Origin: Paraburkholderia fungorum
GTDB lineage: Bacteria > Pseudomonadota > Gammaproteobacteria > Burkholderiales > Burkholderiaceae
NCBI RefSeq assembly: GCF_900099835.1
Contig: NZ_FNKP01000001.1
Span: 2,976,001-3,040,000 of the forward strand
Direction: 5' to 3'
Length of the DNA: 64,000 nucleotides
Shown: piece after piece, positions 35,720 through 46,214 of the stretch
Layout of the letters: every line of letters starts with the position of its first letter
Numbering within the stretch: the first letter of the stretch is position 1
Notes under the pieces: generated by a model
What the model was told of the DNA's origin: nothing
What the model saw: only the letters and a program-made list of their open reading frames with translations
The model's database searches: none
Program-made: the position numbers and the translations under genes

Positions 35720-37267
35720 ATGACAACGCAAACCATCCGCTTTTATCACCAGGGGTCCGTCCGTGAGGTCGAGGGCGTCCCGGCGACGCGCACCGTGCTT
35801 CAGCACCTGCGCGAGGATCTGCATTGCACCGGCACCAAGGAAGGCTGCGCGGAAGGCGATTGCGGCGCGTGCACAGTGGTTGTCGGCGAACTCGACGCGC
35901 ATGGCGCGCTGGCGCTGAAAGCGGTCAACGCGTGCATCCAGTTTCTGCCGACGCTCGACGGCCGCGCCCTCTTCACCGTCGAAGACCTGCGCGCCGCCGA
36001 CGGCACGCTGCATCCGGTGCAACAGACGATGGTCGATTGCCACGGCTCCCAGTGCGGTTTCTGCACCCCCGGTTTCATCATGTCGATGTGGGCGCTGTAC
36101 GAAAACCAGCCCGCCGATGCAGGCCTCCCCACCCGCGACGAAATCAACGCAGCGCTGTCCGGCAATCTGTGCCGCTGTACTGGCTACCGGCCGATTGTCG
36201 ACGCATCGCAGAAAATGTTCGACTATCCGCATTACCCGCGCGTGGCGCTGGACCGCGAGGCCGTCGCCGAAGCATTAACCGGGCTGCAACGCAAAGACAC
36301 CTTCGAATACCACGCGTCCGACACGCGCGGCGCGGCCTTCGGCACGCACACTTTTCACGCGCCGGTTTCGCTCGACGCCTTCGCCCGGCTGCGCGCGGCC
36401 AACACCCAGGCAAGGCTGCTGGCGGGCAGCACCGACGTAGGCCTGTGGGTCACCAAGCAGTTCCGCGATCTCGGCGACATCCTGTACATCGGCAACGTCG
36501 CCGAACTGAAGGGCATCGAGCGCGATGCGCAGACGTTGACCATCGGGGCGGCCGTCACGCTGGAAGACGCATACGCCGCCCTCGCCGCCGACTACCCCGA
36601 ACTCGCCGAACTGTGGACGCGCTTCGCGTCGCGGCCGATCCGCAACGCGGGCACGCTCGGCGGCAATGTCGCGAACGGCTCGCCGATTGGCGATTCGATG
36701 CCGGCGCTGCTCGCGCTCGACGCGGAAATCGTGCTGCGCCACGGCCCGACAACGCGCACGCTGCCGCTCGACGCGTTCTATCTCGGCTATCAGAAGACCG
36801 CGCTCGCAGCCGGAGAGTTTGTCGTGGCGCTGCGCGTGCCGCGTCCGGCGGGCAATCTGCGGTTTCGTACTTACAAGGTCTCGAAACGCTACGATCAGGA
36901 CATTTCGGCGGTTTGCGCCGCATTCTCGCTGCACCTCGGCGACGACGGCACGATCCGCGAAGCCCGCATCGCGTTCGGCGGGATGGCGGCCACGCCGAAG
37001 CGGGCCGCGCAAACCGAAGCCGTGCTGAACGGCGCAACATGGGACGAAAGCACAGCGCGCCAGGCGATGAACGCACTCGTCGCCGATTACCAGCCGCTCA
37101 CCGACATGCGCGCGTCGAGCGCGTACCGGCTGAAGGTGGCGCGCAACCTGCTGTGGCGCTTTCACCTCGAAACGCGCAATGACGCGCCGCTCGCGCTGTT
37201 CGACGTGAATGCGTTCGCGTTCGACCTCGGTGCGCACGAGGCGCCGGTCGCGCAGGAGTCGCCGTGA
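35720..37267 (+). CDS. xdhA: xanthine dehydrogenase small subunit (Fe-S and FAD domains)
   Basis: A 515-residue subunit of bacterial xanthine dehydrogenase, which oxidises hypoxanthine and xanthine to urate with NAD+. The N-terminal [2Fe-2S] domain has CTGTKEGCAEGDCGACTV, the second cluster has SQCGFCTPGF and NLCRCTGYRPI, and the FAD-binding CO-dehydrogenase-type domain follows from about residue 195 (LLAGSTDVGLWVTKQ, RNAGTLGGNVANGSPIGDSMPAL). Start ATG 35720 gives MTTQTIRFY at the natural beginning of the ferredoxin fold. Its stop codon overlaps the xdhB ATG (TGATG). Confidence 0.95.
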   Translation: MTTQTIRFYHQGSVREVEGVPATRTVLQHLREDLHCTGTKEGCAEGDCGACTVVVGELDAHGALALKAVNACIQFLPTLDGRALFTVEDLRAADGTLHPVQQTMVDCHGSQCGFCTPGFIMSMWALYENQPADAGLPTRDEINAALSGNLCRCTGYRPIVDASQKMFDYPHYPRVALDREAVAEALTGLQRKDTFEYHASDTRGAAFGTHTFHAPVSLDAFARLRAANTQARLLAGSTDVGLWVTKQFRDLGDILYIGNVAELKGIERDAQTLTIGAAVTLEDAYAALAADYPELAELWTRFASRPIRNAGTLGGNVANGSPIGDSMPALLALDAEIVLRHGPTTRTLPLDAFYLGYQKTALAAGEFVVALRVPRPAGNLRFRTYKVSKRYDQDISAVCAAFSLHLGDDGTIREARIAFGGMAATPKRAAQTEAVLNGATWDESTARQAMNALVADYQPLTDMRASSAYRLKVARNLLWRFHLETRNDAPLALFDVNAFAFDLGAHEAPVAQESP

Positions 37268-39669
37268 TGAACCGCACCGATACTTTCGTTGAACACGCCG
37301 TTGCCCAATCCAGCGACGACACTGCCATCGGCGTCTCTCTGCCGCATGAATCGGCCGCGCTGCACGTGAGTGGCGAAGCAACCTACACCGACGACATCGC
37401 CGAATTGCACCGCACGCTGCACGCGGCGCTCGGGCTCTCGCGCCATGCACACGCGCGAATCGTGTCGATCGATCTGGACGCGGTCAGGAACGCACCCGGC
37501 GTGGTCGCGGTGCTGACCGCCGACGACATCCCCGGTGAAAACAATTGCGGCCCGGTGCTGCACGACGACCCGATTCTCGCGGTCGATGAAGTGCTGTATC
37601 TCGGCCAGCCGGTGTTCGCGGTGATCGCGGAAACTCATGAGCTCGCCCGCCGCGCGGCGGCGCTCGCGAAAAGCGACGACGTGATCCGCTACGAGCCGCT
37701 CGAAGCGATCCTCACGCCCGCCGATGCGAAAGCCGCGAAACAGTTTGTGCTGCCGCCGCTGCATCTGAAGCGCGGCGATCCCGACGCGAAAATCGCGAGC
37801 GCGCCGCACAAGATCAAAGGCACGTTCGAAGTCGGCGGCCAGGAACAGTTCTATCTCGAAGGACAGATCGCGTACGCCGTGCCGAAGGAAATGGACGGCA
37901 TGCTCGTCTACAGTTCGACGCAGCATCCGAGCGAAATGCAGCAGGTCGTCGCACATATGCTCGACTGGCCCGCGCACAACGTCGTGTGCGAATGCCGACG
38001 GATGGGCGGCGGCTTTGGCGGCAAGGAATCGCAATCGGCGCTGTTCGCGTGCGTCGCGGCGCTGTCGGCAAAACGGCTGCGTCGTCCGGTCAAGTTGCGC
38101 GCCGATCGCGACGACGATTTCATGATCACCGGCAAGCGCCACGACGCGGTCTACGAATACGAAGCGGGTTTCGACGACAGCGGCCGGATCCTCGGCGCGC
38201 GCGTCGAAATTGCGTTGCGCGCGGGCTATTCCGCCGATCTTTCGGGTGCCGTCGCGACCCGCGCCGTGTGTCACTTCGACAACGCGTACTACCTCGGCGA
38301 CGTCGATATCGTCGCGCTGTGCTGCAAGACCAATACGCAGTCGAACACCGCGTTTCGCGGCTTCGGCGGACCGCAAGGCGCGCTGGTGATGGAGGTGATG
38401 CTCGACAGCATCGCGCGTCAGTTGCACTGCGATCCGCTCGACGTACGGCTCGCCAACTACTACGGCATCGGCGAACGCGATACGACGCCGTACGGGCAGC
38501 GCGTCGAGGACAACATCATCGCCCCGCTCACCGACGAGCTGCTCGACACCAGCGACTATCGCGCGCGCCGCGAGGCCATTGCGGCCTTCAACGCAGGCAG
38601 TCCGGTGCTCAAGCGCGGGCTCGCGTTTTCGCCGGTCAAGTTCGGTATTTCGTTCAACGTGCCGTTTCTGAATCAGGCCGGCGCGCTGGTGCATGTGTAC
38701 AAGGACGGCTCGGTGCTCGTGAATCACGGCGGCACCGAAATGGGCCAGGGCTTGAACACCAAGGTCGCGCAGGTGGTCGCCAATCAGCTTGGCTTGCCGT
38801 TGTCGCGCGTGCGGGTCACGGCGACCGACACGTCCAAGATTGCGAATACGTCGGCGACAGCGGCGTCCACCGGCAGCGATCTGAACGGCAAGGCGGCCGA
38901 GGCCGCCGCGCGCACGATTCGCTTAAGGCTCGCGGAACTCGCGGCGAAGCAACTCGGCGGCCACGCGGACGACGTGCAGTTCGCGCACGGCACGGTGTCG
39001 GTCAATGAAGGCGCGATGCCGTTCGAACAGCTGGTCGGCGCGGCGTATCTCGCGCGCGTGCAGTTGTGGTCGGACGGTTTCTACACGACGCCGAAAGTAC
39101 ACTGGGATGCGAAAACGCTGACCGGTCACCCGTTTTATTACTTCGCGTATGGCGCGGCCGTGTCCGAAGTCGTGATCGACACGTTGACCGGCGAATGGAA
39201 ACTCGTGCGCGCCGACGTGCTGCACGACGCCGGTCAGTCGATCAACCCGGCTATCGACATCGGTCAGGTGGAAGGCGGCTTTATTCAGGGCATGGGCTGG
39301 CTCACCACCGAAGAACTGTGGTGGAACCGCGATGGCCGTCTGATGACGCATGCGCCGTCCACGTACAAGATTCCCGCTGTCAGCGACACGCCCGCCGCAT
39401 TTCGCGTGCAGCTTTACCAGAATCAGAACGCCGAGCCGACTGTGTTCCGTTCGAAGGCTGTCGGCGAGCCGCCTTTGCTACTGCCGTTCTCGGTGTTTCT
39501 GGCGATCCGCGATGCCATCGCAGCGGCTGTGCCGGGCGCGGAAGATGCTCCGCCGTTGCGGGCGCCCGCCACACCCGAAGCGATACTCGATGCGCTGGAC
39601 GCGTTGCAATCCGCGAGCACGAGTGAAGACCATGCAGCGGAGCCGGTCACAACGGACACGACCGCCTGA
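37267..39669 (+). CDS. xdhB: xanthine dehydrogenase large subunit (molybdopterin-binding)
   Basis: The 800-residue catalytic subunit with the molybdenum cofactor. Family blocks include GEATYTDDIAEL, the GGGFGGKES motif, TAFRGFGGPQGALVMEVMLD, GGTEMGQGLNTKVAQV, and the catalytic-glutamate region near the C terminus (FRSKAVGEPPLLLPFSVF). ATG 37267 overlaps the xdhA stop codon by one base; a GTG three bases earlier is possible. It works with XdhA, and XdhC from the next gene helps insert the sulfurated cofactor. Confidence 0.96.
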   Translation: MNRTDTFVEHAVAQSSDDTAIGVSLPHESAALHVSGEATYTDDIAELHRTLHAALGLSRHAHARIVSIDLDAVRNAPGVVAVLTADDIPGENNCGPVLHDDPILAVDEVLYLGQPVFAVIAETHELARRAAALAKSDDVIRYEPLEAILTPADAKAAKQFVLPPLHLKRGDPDAKIASAPHKIKGTFEVGGQEQFYLEGQIAYAVPKEMDGMLVYSSTQHPSEMQQVVAHMLDWPAHNVVCECRRMGGGFGGKESQSALFACVAALSAKRLRRPVKLRADRDDDFMITGKRHDAVYEYEAGFDDSGRILGARVEIALRAGYSADLSGAVATRAVCHFDNAYYLGDVDIVALCCKTNTQSNTAFRGFGGPQGALVMEVMLDSIARQLHCDPLDVRLANYYGIGERDTTPYGQRVEDNIIAPLTDELLDTSDYRARREAIAAFNAGSPVLKRGLAFSPVKFGISFNVPFLNQAGALVHVYKDGSVLVNHGGTEMGQGLNTKVAQVVANQLGLPLSRVRVTATDTSKIANTSATAASTGSDLNGKAAEAAARTIRLRLAELAAKQLGGHADDVQFAHGTVSVNEGAMPFEQLVGAAYLARVQLWSDGFYTTPKVHWDAKTLTGHPFYYFAYGAAVSEVVIDTLTGEWKLVRADVLHDAGQSINPAIDIGQVEGGFIQGMGWLTTEELWWNRDGRLMTHAPSTYKIPAVSDTPAAFRVQLYQNQNAEPTVFRSKAVGEPPLLLPFSVFLAIRDAIAAAVPGAEDAPPLRAPATPEAILDALDALQSASTSEDHAAEPVTTDTTA

Positions 39670-39814
39670 CGGAAACGGTCAACAAGGAAAGCAACCCGAA
39701 TAGCCCATCGGCATAACGCGACACCCAGGCAACACTGAAGCAACACAACCGCATCACGCCACAAGCAACCCGCCGCACGGACACCCCGCGCGGCCCAGTA
39801 TGGAGAACCGCCGG

Positions 39815-40834
39815 ATGCAAGCCTGGCTACCTGACCTGCAGCACCTCCTCGCTCACGGCGACGCCGCCGTGCTGGTGACGGTCGCGCGCGTCGAAGGTTC
39901 GGTGCCCCGCGAAGCCGGCACCAGGATGATCGTCACGCGCGAATCGGCGAAATATACGATTGGCGGCGGCCATCTCGAGTGGAAAGCCATCGAGACCGCG
40001 CGCCAGGTGTTGCGCGACGGCATGCGCTCGCCGCATATGCGTCGGCTGGAGCGTTTCGCGCTCGGTCCGAGCCTCGGCCAATGCTGCGGCGGCGCGGTGA
40101 TTCTCGCGTTCGAACGGCTCGATATCGCCGACCTCGGCTGGATCACGTCGCTCGCGAAACGCACGGCTGCCGGCCTTTCGACGGTGCGTAGCGTATCATT
40201 CGGCCCCGCACCGGATGCGGTGATGCTGTCTGACCCCGAACCGGGCGTCGACGCGGCGGACTGTCTGCTGTGGGACGGCGCAGGCTTCGACGACAGCGGT
40301 GCGCTGCTCACCGAAACCATCGCGCCAGGCGACTTCTCCGTCGTGCTGTTCGGCGCCGGTCACGTGGGCGCCGCGCTGGTTCGCGTGCTCGCCACGCTGC
40401 CCTGCACCGTGCGCTGGGTCGACGAACGCGACGCGCAGTTTCCGCCGCTGGAATCGCTGCACGCGCCGAACCTCAAGATCGATGCCAACGACGCGCCCGA
40501 CGAAGCGATCGACCAGGCCACGCCGAACACGTACTTCATCGTGATGACGCACAACCATGCGCTCGATCTCGACCTGGCCGAGCGCATCTTGCGGCGTGGC
40601 GATTTCGCGTTCTTCGGCATGATCGGCTCGCATAGCAAGCGCAAGCAGTTCGAACATAGGCTGGCCGCACGCGGCATCGACCCGTCGCAGGTTGCGCGGA
40701 TGAAGTGTCCGCTCGGCGTCGACGGAATCGTCGACAAGTCGCCGGAAGTCATTGCGATTTCGGCGGCCGCGCAGGTGTTGCAGGCGGTCGAGGCAAACGC
40801 GGGCACGCACCACGCGACCCAGCAGACGGTTTGA
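39815..40834 (+). CDS. xdhC: xanthine dehydrogenase accessory protein XdhC
   Basis: XdhC binds and protects the molybdenum cofactor during its sulfuration and delivery to XdhB. At 339 residues it has the N-terminal XdhC/CoxI domain (YTIGGGHLEWKAIETARQ, GPSLGQCCGGAVIL) and the C-terminal Rossmann domain (VLFGAGHVGAALVRVLA, MTHNHALDLDLAERIL, FFGMIGSHSKRKQF). I choose ATG 39815 because GGAG lies 9 nt upstream; an ATG at 39800 would add five residues. It is 145 bp downstream of xdhB in the same operon. Confidence 0.92.
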   Translation: MQAWLPDLQHLLAHGDAAVLVTVARVEGSVPREAGTRMIVTRESAKYTIGGGHLEWKAIETARQVLRDGMRSPHMRRLERFALGPSLGQCCGGAVILAFERLDIADLGWITSLAKRTAAGLSTVRSVSFGPAPDAVMLSDPEPGVDAADCLLWDGAGFDDSGALLTETIAPGDFSVVLFGAGHVGAALVRVLATLPCTVRWVDERDAQFPPLESLHAPNLKIDANDAPDEAIDQATPNTYFIVMTHNHALDLDLAERILRRGDFAFFGMIGSHSKRKQFEHRLAARGIDPSQVARMKCPLGVDGIVDKSPEVIAISAAAQVLQAVEANAGTHHATQQTV

Positions 40835-40878
40835 CGCAAGGGCACGGGTTGATCGAACTGACCAGCGCTTCGGGCTGA

Positions 40879-41976
<1,098 letters not shown>

Positions 41977-42079
41977 CGGGCTGGTAATGGACAGCCGGCG
42001 GCGTCACGGGCTTTTCGACAGCGCGTGAACGAAGCGCCGCCCGCGCTGTCCGGTTCCCACATCTGGAGACGGTTTTTCC

Positions 42080-43462
42080 ATGACTCAATCGACTAACCCG
42101 GCCGTGAAGGCTCAATCGGGCCAATCCGGCCAGGCCGCGTTCCGCGCGCAATTGCTGACCTTCAACGGCGACCCTGCACAATCGCCCGACGCGGCGGTGT
42201 TCAACGAAGACGGTCTGCTGATCGTCGAAGACGGCCATGTCGTCGCGGCGGGCGCATATGCGGCGCTCGCGTCGCGACTCGCGCCCGGCACGCAGGTGCA
42301 GGAGATGCGCGACAAGCTGATCGTGCCGGGTTTTATCGATACGCACATCCACTATCCGCAGACGGACATGATCGCGTCGCCGGCGCCGGGTTTGTTGCCG
42401 TGGCTCGACACGTACACGTTCCCGACCGAGCGCCGCTTCGGCGACCCGGCAATCGCGCGCGACACGGCGAGCTTTTTCATCGACGAACTGCTGGCTTGCG
42501 GGACGACGACGGCGCTCGTGTATTGCACGGTCCACAAGGAATCCGCCGACGCGCTGTTCACCGAAAGCGAAGCGCGCAATTTGCGGATGGTGGCGGGCAA
42601 GGTGCTGATGGACCGCAACTGTCCCGAGTTTTTGCGCGACACCGCGCAATCGGGTTATGACGACAGCGCCGAGCTGATCGGCCGCTGGCACAATCGCGGC
42701 CGCCAGATGTACGCGCTGACGCCGCGCTTCGCGCCGACCTCGACCGAAGCGCAACTGGAAGCGTGCGGCGTGCTGGCGGGTCAGCACCCGGACATCTTCA
42801 TCCAGAGCCACGTCGCGGAAAATACCGACGAAGTGAAGTGGGTCGCCGATCTGTTTCCGGGTCACCGCAGCTATCTGGACATTTACGACCACTACGGCCT
42901 GCTGCGCCGCCGCGCGGTGTACGGCCATTGCATCTACCTCGACGAGGAAGACCGCAAACGCATGGCGCAAACCGGCACGGTCGCGTCGCACTGCCCGACC
43001 TCGAATCTGTTTCTCGGCAGCGGTCTGTTCGATTTCGACAAGGCCGACGAAGCGGGCATGCCGGTCGCGCTGGCGACCGACGTCGGCGGCGGCACGTCGT
43101 TCTCGATGCTGCAGACGATGAACGAAGCGCATAAGGTCGCGCGCCTCGGCGGCCATCATCTGACAGCTACGCGGATGTTCTATCTGGCGACTGCGGGCGC
43201 AGCCAAGGCGCTCGATCTCGCGGACAAGGTCGGCACGTTGAAGCCGTCGACGGAAGCGGACTTCGTGGTGCTCGATCCGCAGGCGACGCCGTTGCTCGCG
43301 CGACGTACCGCGCGTACGGAGTCGCTGGAGGAATTGCTGTTCGCGTTTGCACTGCTCGGCGACGACCGCGCGATTTATGAAACGTATGCGGCGGGCAAGC
43401 GGGTGCATCGACGGGATGCGGGGCGGCAGAACGCGACAGGCGCGGCGAGGATCGCGGCTTGA
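42080..43462 (+). CDS. guaD: guanine deaminase
   Basis: A 460-residue amidohydrolase converting guanine to xanthine and ammonia. The family blocks are PGFIDTHIHYPQTDMIASPAPGLLPWLDTYTFPTERRF (metal-binding His pair and GuaD signature), IQSHVAENTDEVKWVADLFP, YGHCIYLDEEDRKRMAQTG, SHCPTSNLFLGSGLFDF and ALATDVGGGTSFSML. AGACGG precedes ATG 42080. It is the last gene of the purine operon and ends at a strong terminator. Confidence 0.93.
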   Translation: MTQSTNPAVKAQSGQSGQAAFRAQLLTFNGDPAQSPDAAVFNEDGLLIVEDGHVVAAGAYAALASRLAPGTQVQEMRDKLIVPGFIDTHIHYPQTDMIASPAPGLLPWLDTYTFPTERRFGDPAIARDTASFFIDELLACGTTTALVYCTVHKESADALFTESEARNLRMVAGKVLMDRNCPEFLRDTAQSGYDDSAELIGRWHNRGRQMYALTPRFAPTSTEAQLEACGVLAGQHPDIFIQSHVAENTDEVKWVADLFPGHRSYLDIYDHYGLLRRRAVYGHCIYLDEEDRKRMAQTGTVASHCPTSNLFLGSGLFDFDKADEAGMPVALATDVGGGTSFSMLQTMNEAHKVARLGGHHLTATRMFYLATAGAAKALDLADKVGTLKPSTEADFVVLDPQATPLLARRTARTESLEELLFAFALLGDDRAIYETYAAGKRVHRRDAGRQNATGAARIAA

Positions 43463-43492
43463 TCTGTCCCGATCCCGCTCACGCGGGCCAAT

Positions 43493-43528
43493 AAAAAACG
43501 GCGCTCCGTTTCACGGAAGCGCCGTTTT
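43493..43528. terminator. bidirectional terminator between guaD and the pigment cluster
   Basis: ACGGCGCTCCGT and ACGGAAGCGCCGT arms (12 bp with one bulged base), six A residues on the left and four T residues on the right. It separates the purine operon from the convergent halogenase-like gene. Confidence 0.87.
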
Positions 43529-43552
43529 CATTTCAACGTCGGCATTGCATCG

Positions 43553-44797
43553 TCACCGCTGCGTGCAAACCTCATGCAACGCAGTCAATCGGCGGACCGG
43601 ATCGGCCACGTACGGATTCGATTCATCCCACGCATACCCCGCCAGAACCGCGCTGATCATCCGGCGGATGGACGGCGTCTGCTCCGGGTAATAGATGATG
43701 TCCTGCAACTCGCCGGTGTACCAGCGTTCGACGAATGCGCGGAACGCATCGATCCCCTTGCGCAACGGCCGGTCGTAAGCGGTCGCCCAGTCAACCGGCT
43801 CGCCATCGAGCTGGCGGTTCAAGGTCTGCACGGCAAGCTGCGCCGAGCGCAGCGCAATCGTCACCCCTGACGAAAACACCGGATCGAGGAATTCGCCCGC
43901 ATTGCCGAGCAACGCGTAACCCGGCCCATGCAGACGTTCGACGTTCGCCGAGTAGCCGCCGATATGCCGCACTGGCATCAGGAACGGCGCGTTGCCGATC
44001 AATCGGTTCAGCGTCGGCTCCTGCTGGATCAGCGTGCGCAACGCCGCTTCACGCTCCGCTTCCGGCATGCCGAGGAAGCTCGCCTCGGCGACACATCCCA
44101 CCGACGAGCGGCCGCCCGCCAGCGGAATCATCCAGAACCACACGTCGCGGCGCTCCGGGTGCGTGGCGACGCAGATCTTGTTGCGATCGCTCGCGTCGAC
44201 CGGAATACCGTCGCGGACATGCGTGAAAAGCGCGGCGCGCGTAGGCATCCGGGTGGGCGCTTCGAGATTCAGCAGACGCGGCAGCACACGGCCAAAGCCG
44301 CTCGCATCCAGCACGAAACGCGCTTCGATCTGATGAGCATTGCCCGCCTCGTCGACCACCTCGACGACCGGCGCGTCCCCCGTGCGAACCGACGTCACCG
44401 TTTGACCGAAGCGCACGTCGGCGCCCTGCTGCGCCGCGCAGCGAATCAGGATGTCGTCGAACGCGGCACGCTCGACCTGATACGTGGTGCCCCAGCCGGG
44501 CGAATGCTTATCGCGGAAATCGAACGTGGACGACTTGTCGCGATAAATAAAATGCGCGCCGTTCTTGTACTGAAAACCGGCCTCGACCACTGCCTGCAGC
44601 ATGCCGGCCTCTTCCAGATAAGCCATGCTTTGCGGCAAAAGGCTCTCTCCGATGGAGAAGCGCGGAAAATGCTGGCGCTCCAGCACGAGCACCGAACGGC
44701 CGGCCTTACGCAACAGCGCAGCAGCAACCGCGCCCGCCGGTCCCGCGCCGATAATCGCGACGTCGACCGACGACGGCATTGCCAAATGTTTGCTCAA
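43553..44797 (-). CDS. FAD-dependent halogenase-like oxidoreductase of the aryl polyene cluster
   Basis: A 414-residue flavoprotein. The N-terminal FAD fold is VDVAIIGAGPAGAVAAALLR, followed by FPRFSIGESLLPQS. It carries both hallmarks of flavin-dependent halogenases: a lysine at the position of the catalytic Lys79 of PrnA (Lys78 in GFQYKNGAHF) and the WxWxIP motif (WFWMIP, residues 220-225). Related proteins in xanthomonadin and flexirubin clusters are thought to halogenate the aryl head. Geranylgeranyl-reductase-like oxidoreductases share part of the fold, so halogenation is a hypothesis. Divergent from the methyltransferase with 111 bp between them. Confidence 0.8.
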   Translation of the reverse strand: MSKHLAMPSSVDVAIIGAGPAGAVAAALLRKAGRSVLVLERQHFPRFSIGESLLPQSMAYLEEAGMLQAVVEAGFQYKNGAHFIYRDKSSTFDFRDKHSPGWGTTYQVERAAFDDILIRCAAQQGADVRFGQTVTSVRTGDAPVVEVVDEAGNAHQIEARFVLDASGFGRVLPRLLNLEAPTRMPTRAALFTHVRDGIPVDASDRNKICVATHPERRDVWFWMIPLAGGRSSVGCVAEASFLGMPEAEREAALRTLIQQEPTLNRLIGNAPFLMPVRHIGGYSANVERLHGPGYALLGNAGEFLDPVFSSGVTIALRSAQLAVQTLNRQLDGEPVDWATAYDRPLRKGIDAFRAFVERWYTGELQDIIYYPEQTPSIRRMISAVLAGYAWDESNPYVADPVRRLTALHEVCTQR

Positions 44798-44908
44798 TTC
44801 TTCCCTCGATTGTTTATAAGTTATGTACAGCGTTTCGCTGTATCTTCAGTTCTCGCTACAATCGCGCCTGCCAGCAGGATCAAAAAATCTCCCCGAGGAA
44901 AACGCGAT

Positions 44909-45637
44909 ATGTCGTCATCCGAATCATCCACTGTGCCGTTCGTCCCGGAGACGGCATTCGGCACCTGGTTTCTGCGAACCCACACATGGGAACATCATGT
45001 GCTGAGAGTCGCGATCAACGATCTGAAAGACCTGATCGGCACTCCGTTGCCCGTCGCGCCGGTCATCGTCGACGTGGGTTGCGGGCAAGGCATTTCGTTT
45101 CGCCTGCTTGCCGAAGCGTTCAAGCCGCGCCGCATAGTCGGGATCGATTTTCATGAGCCTTCGCTGACGCTGGCAGCCGCTGCGGCCAATGCGTGCCGTC
45201 CGCTGGTTGCCGATATCGAATTGATGCACGGCGACTGCGCGCAGCTGTCGTTGCCGGACGCCAGCGCGGATATCGTGTTCTGTCATCAAACGTTTCATCA
45301 TCTGGTCGAACAGGAACGCGCACTCGCCGAATTCCACCGCGTACTGAAACCGGGCGGCATTCTGCTGTTCGCGGAATCGACCGACGCGTATATCAAATCG
45401 TGGGTGATCCGGCTGCTGTTCCGTCATCCGATGCAGGTGCAAAAAAGCGCCGACGGTTATCTCGACATGCTTCGCCACGGCGGCTTCCGGTTCGGCAAAC
45501 ACAACATCTCGCTGCCGTACCTGTGGTGGAGCCGCGCGAAAGATTTCGGTCTGCTCGAACGGCTCGGGCTATACCGTCCGCGACCCGGCAAGCGTCGTGA
45601 GACGCTCGTCAATGTCGCGGCGGTCAAGCCAGGTTAA
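44909..45637 (+). CDS. class I SAM-dependent methyltransferase of the aryl polyene cluster
   Basis: A 242-residue methyltransferase with motif I VIVDVGCGQGISFRLL, the acidic ribose-binding end of strand 2 (IVGIDFHEPSL), motif II-like DIVFCHQTFHHLVEQE and post-motif FHRVLKPGGILLF. It is the only plus-strand gene inside the pigment region, divergent from the halogenase-like gene. Head-group methylation is known for several aryl polyenes, so it probably methylates the aryl ring or its hydroxyl. AGG lies upstream of ATG 44909, which I chose because the protein before it has no family features. Confidence 0.82.
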   Translation: MSSSESSTVPFVPETAFGTWFLRTHTWEHHVLRVAINDLKDLIGTPLPVAPVIVDVGCGQGISFRLLAEAFKPRRIVGIDFHEPSLTLAAAAANACRPLVADIELMHGDCAQLSLPDASADIVFCHQTFHHLVEQERALAEFHRVLKPGGILLFAESTDAYIKSWVIRLLFRHPMQVQKSADGYLDMLRHGGFRFGKHNISLPYLWWSRAKDFGLLERLGLYRPRPGKRRETLVNVAAVKPG

Positions 45638-45670
45638 AGCGCGCGAAGCACAGTGCACGATTGACAGACA

Positions 45671-45691
45671 AAGGCGGCGACTCGCCGCCTT
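45671..45691. terminator. hairpin between convergent genes
   Basis: A perfect 9-bp stem AAGGCGGCG / CGCCGCCTT with a 3-nt loop between the methyltransferase and the minus-strand operon end. T-tracts on both sides are weak, so terminator function is likely but not certain. Confidence 0.55.
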
Positions 45692-45718
45692 GCTGTTACT
45701 CCGGCATCCGCTGTCGCC

Positions 45719-46162
45719 TTACTTGCGCAACGTCACCACGTCGCCTTTCAGCGCGACGCCCGCGACCATCGCACCTGCTCCGCACGTGTATTCGGTCGCG
45801 CTCTCGCGCACGTCTTTCTTGTAGTTGCTCTTGATGTTGATCACCGCGTTGCCGCCTTCCTTGCGCGCGCGCTCCTGCAACTCCTGCACCGCCGAAAGGA
45901 ACACGTGCTGACATGCATCCAGGTCGCTGCGGCCGAATGCATTGGTCTTCTTGTTGGTCGAGAATTCACCCATCGTCTTGTCGACGCGCGGATGCGACTG
46001 TCCGGCGAAATACAGGGCGACGTCGTCGCCGACCTTGCCCGGCTCGCTATGCAATGCCTGATCGATCGGATAGGTAGAGACGGTGTCGCGTGCAAAAGCC
46101 GGCGCGGCGGTGAGCGTAGCGACAGAAGCAAACAATGCGGCGAACATCAGATGGCGTTTCAT
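45719..46162 (-). CDS. small exported protein of the aryl polyene cluster (first of two paralogues)
   Basis: A 147-residue protein with a signal peptide (residues 1-24, ending AFA). The mature part has VALYFAGQSHPRVDKTMGEF, a central Cys (DACQHVFLSAVQELQERARKEGGNAVINIKS) and YTCGAGAMVAGVALKGDVVTL. Relatives in Burkholderia are sometimes labelled excinuclease ATPase subunit, but nothing here resembles an ATPase. It is clearly paralogous to the next gene upstream (46215-46652). No function is known; the location suggests a role in pigment transport or the cell envelope. GGGGG lies 5-9 nt before ATG 46162. Confidence 0.78.
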   Translation of the reverse strand: MKRHLMFAALFASVATLTAAPAFARDTVSTYPIDQALHSEPGKVGDDVALYFAGQSHPRVDKTMGEFSTNKKTNAFGRSDLDACQHVFLSAVQELQERARKEGGNAVINIKSNYKKDVRESATEYTCGAGAMVAGVALKGDVVTLRK

Positions 46163-46214
46163 TGAGACCCCCAGGTAGTCGTTATTGCGTTGATGAGTTC
46201 TATTTGATTGCAGC

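Noticed and set aside
45719..46162. excinuclease ATPase subunit annotation for the small exported protein
   Set aside because: No Walker motifs, no zinc fingers and a signal peptide are present; it cannot be an excinuclease subunit.
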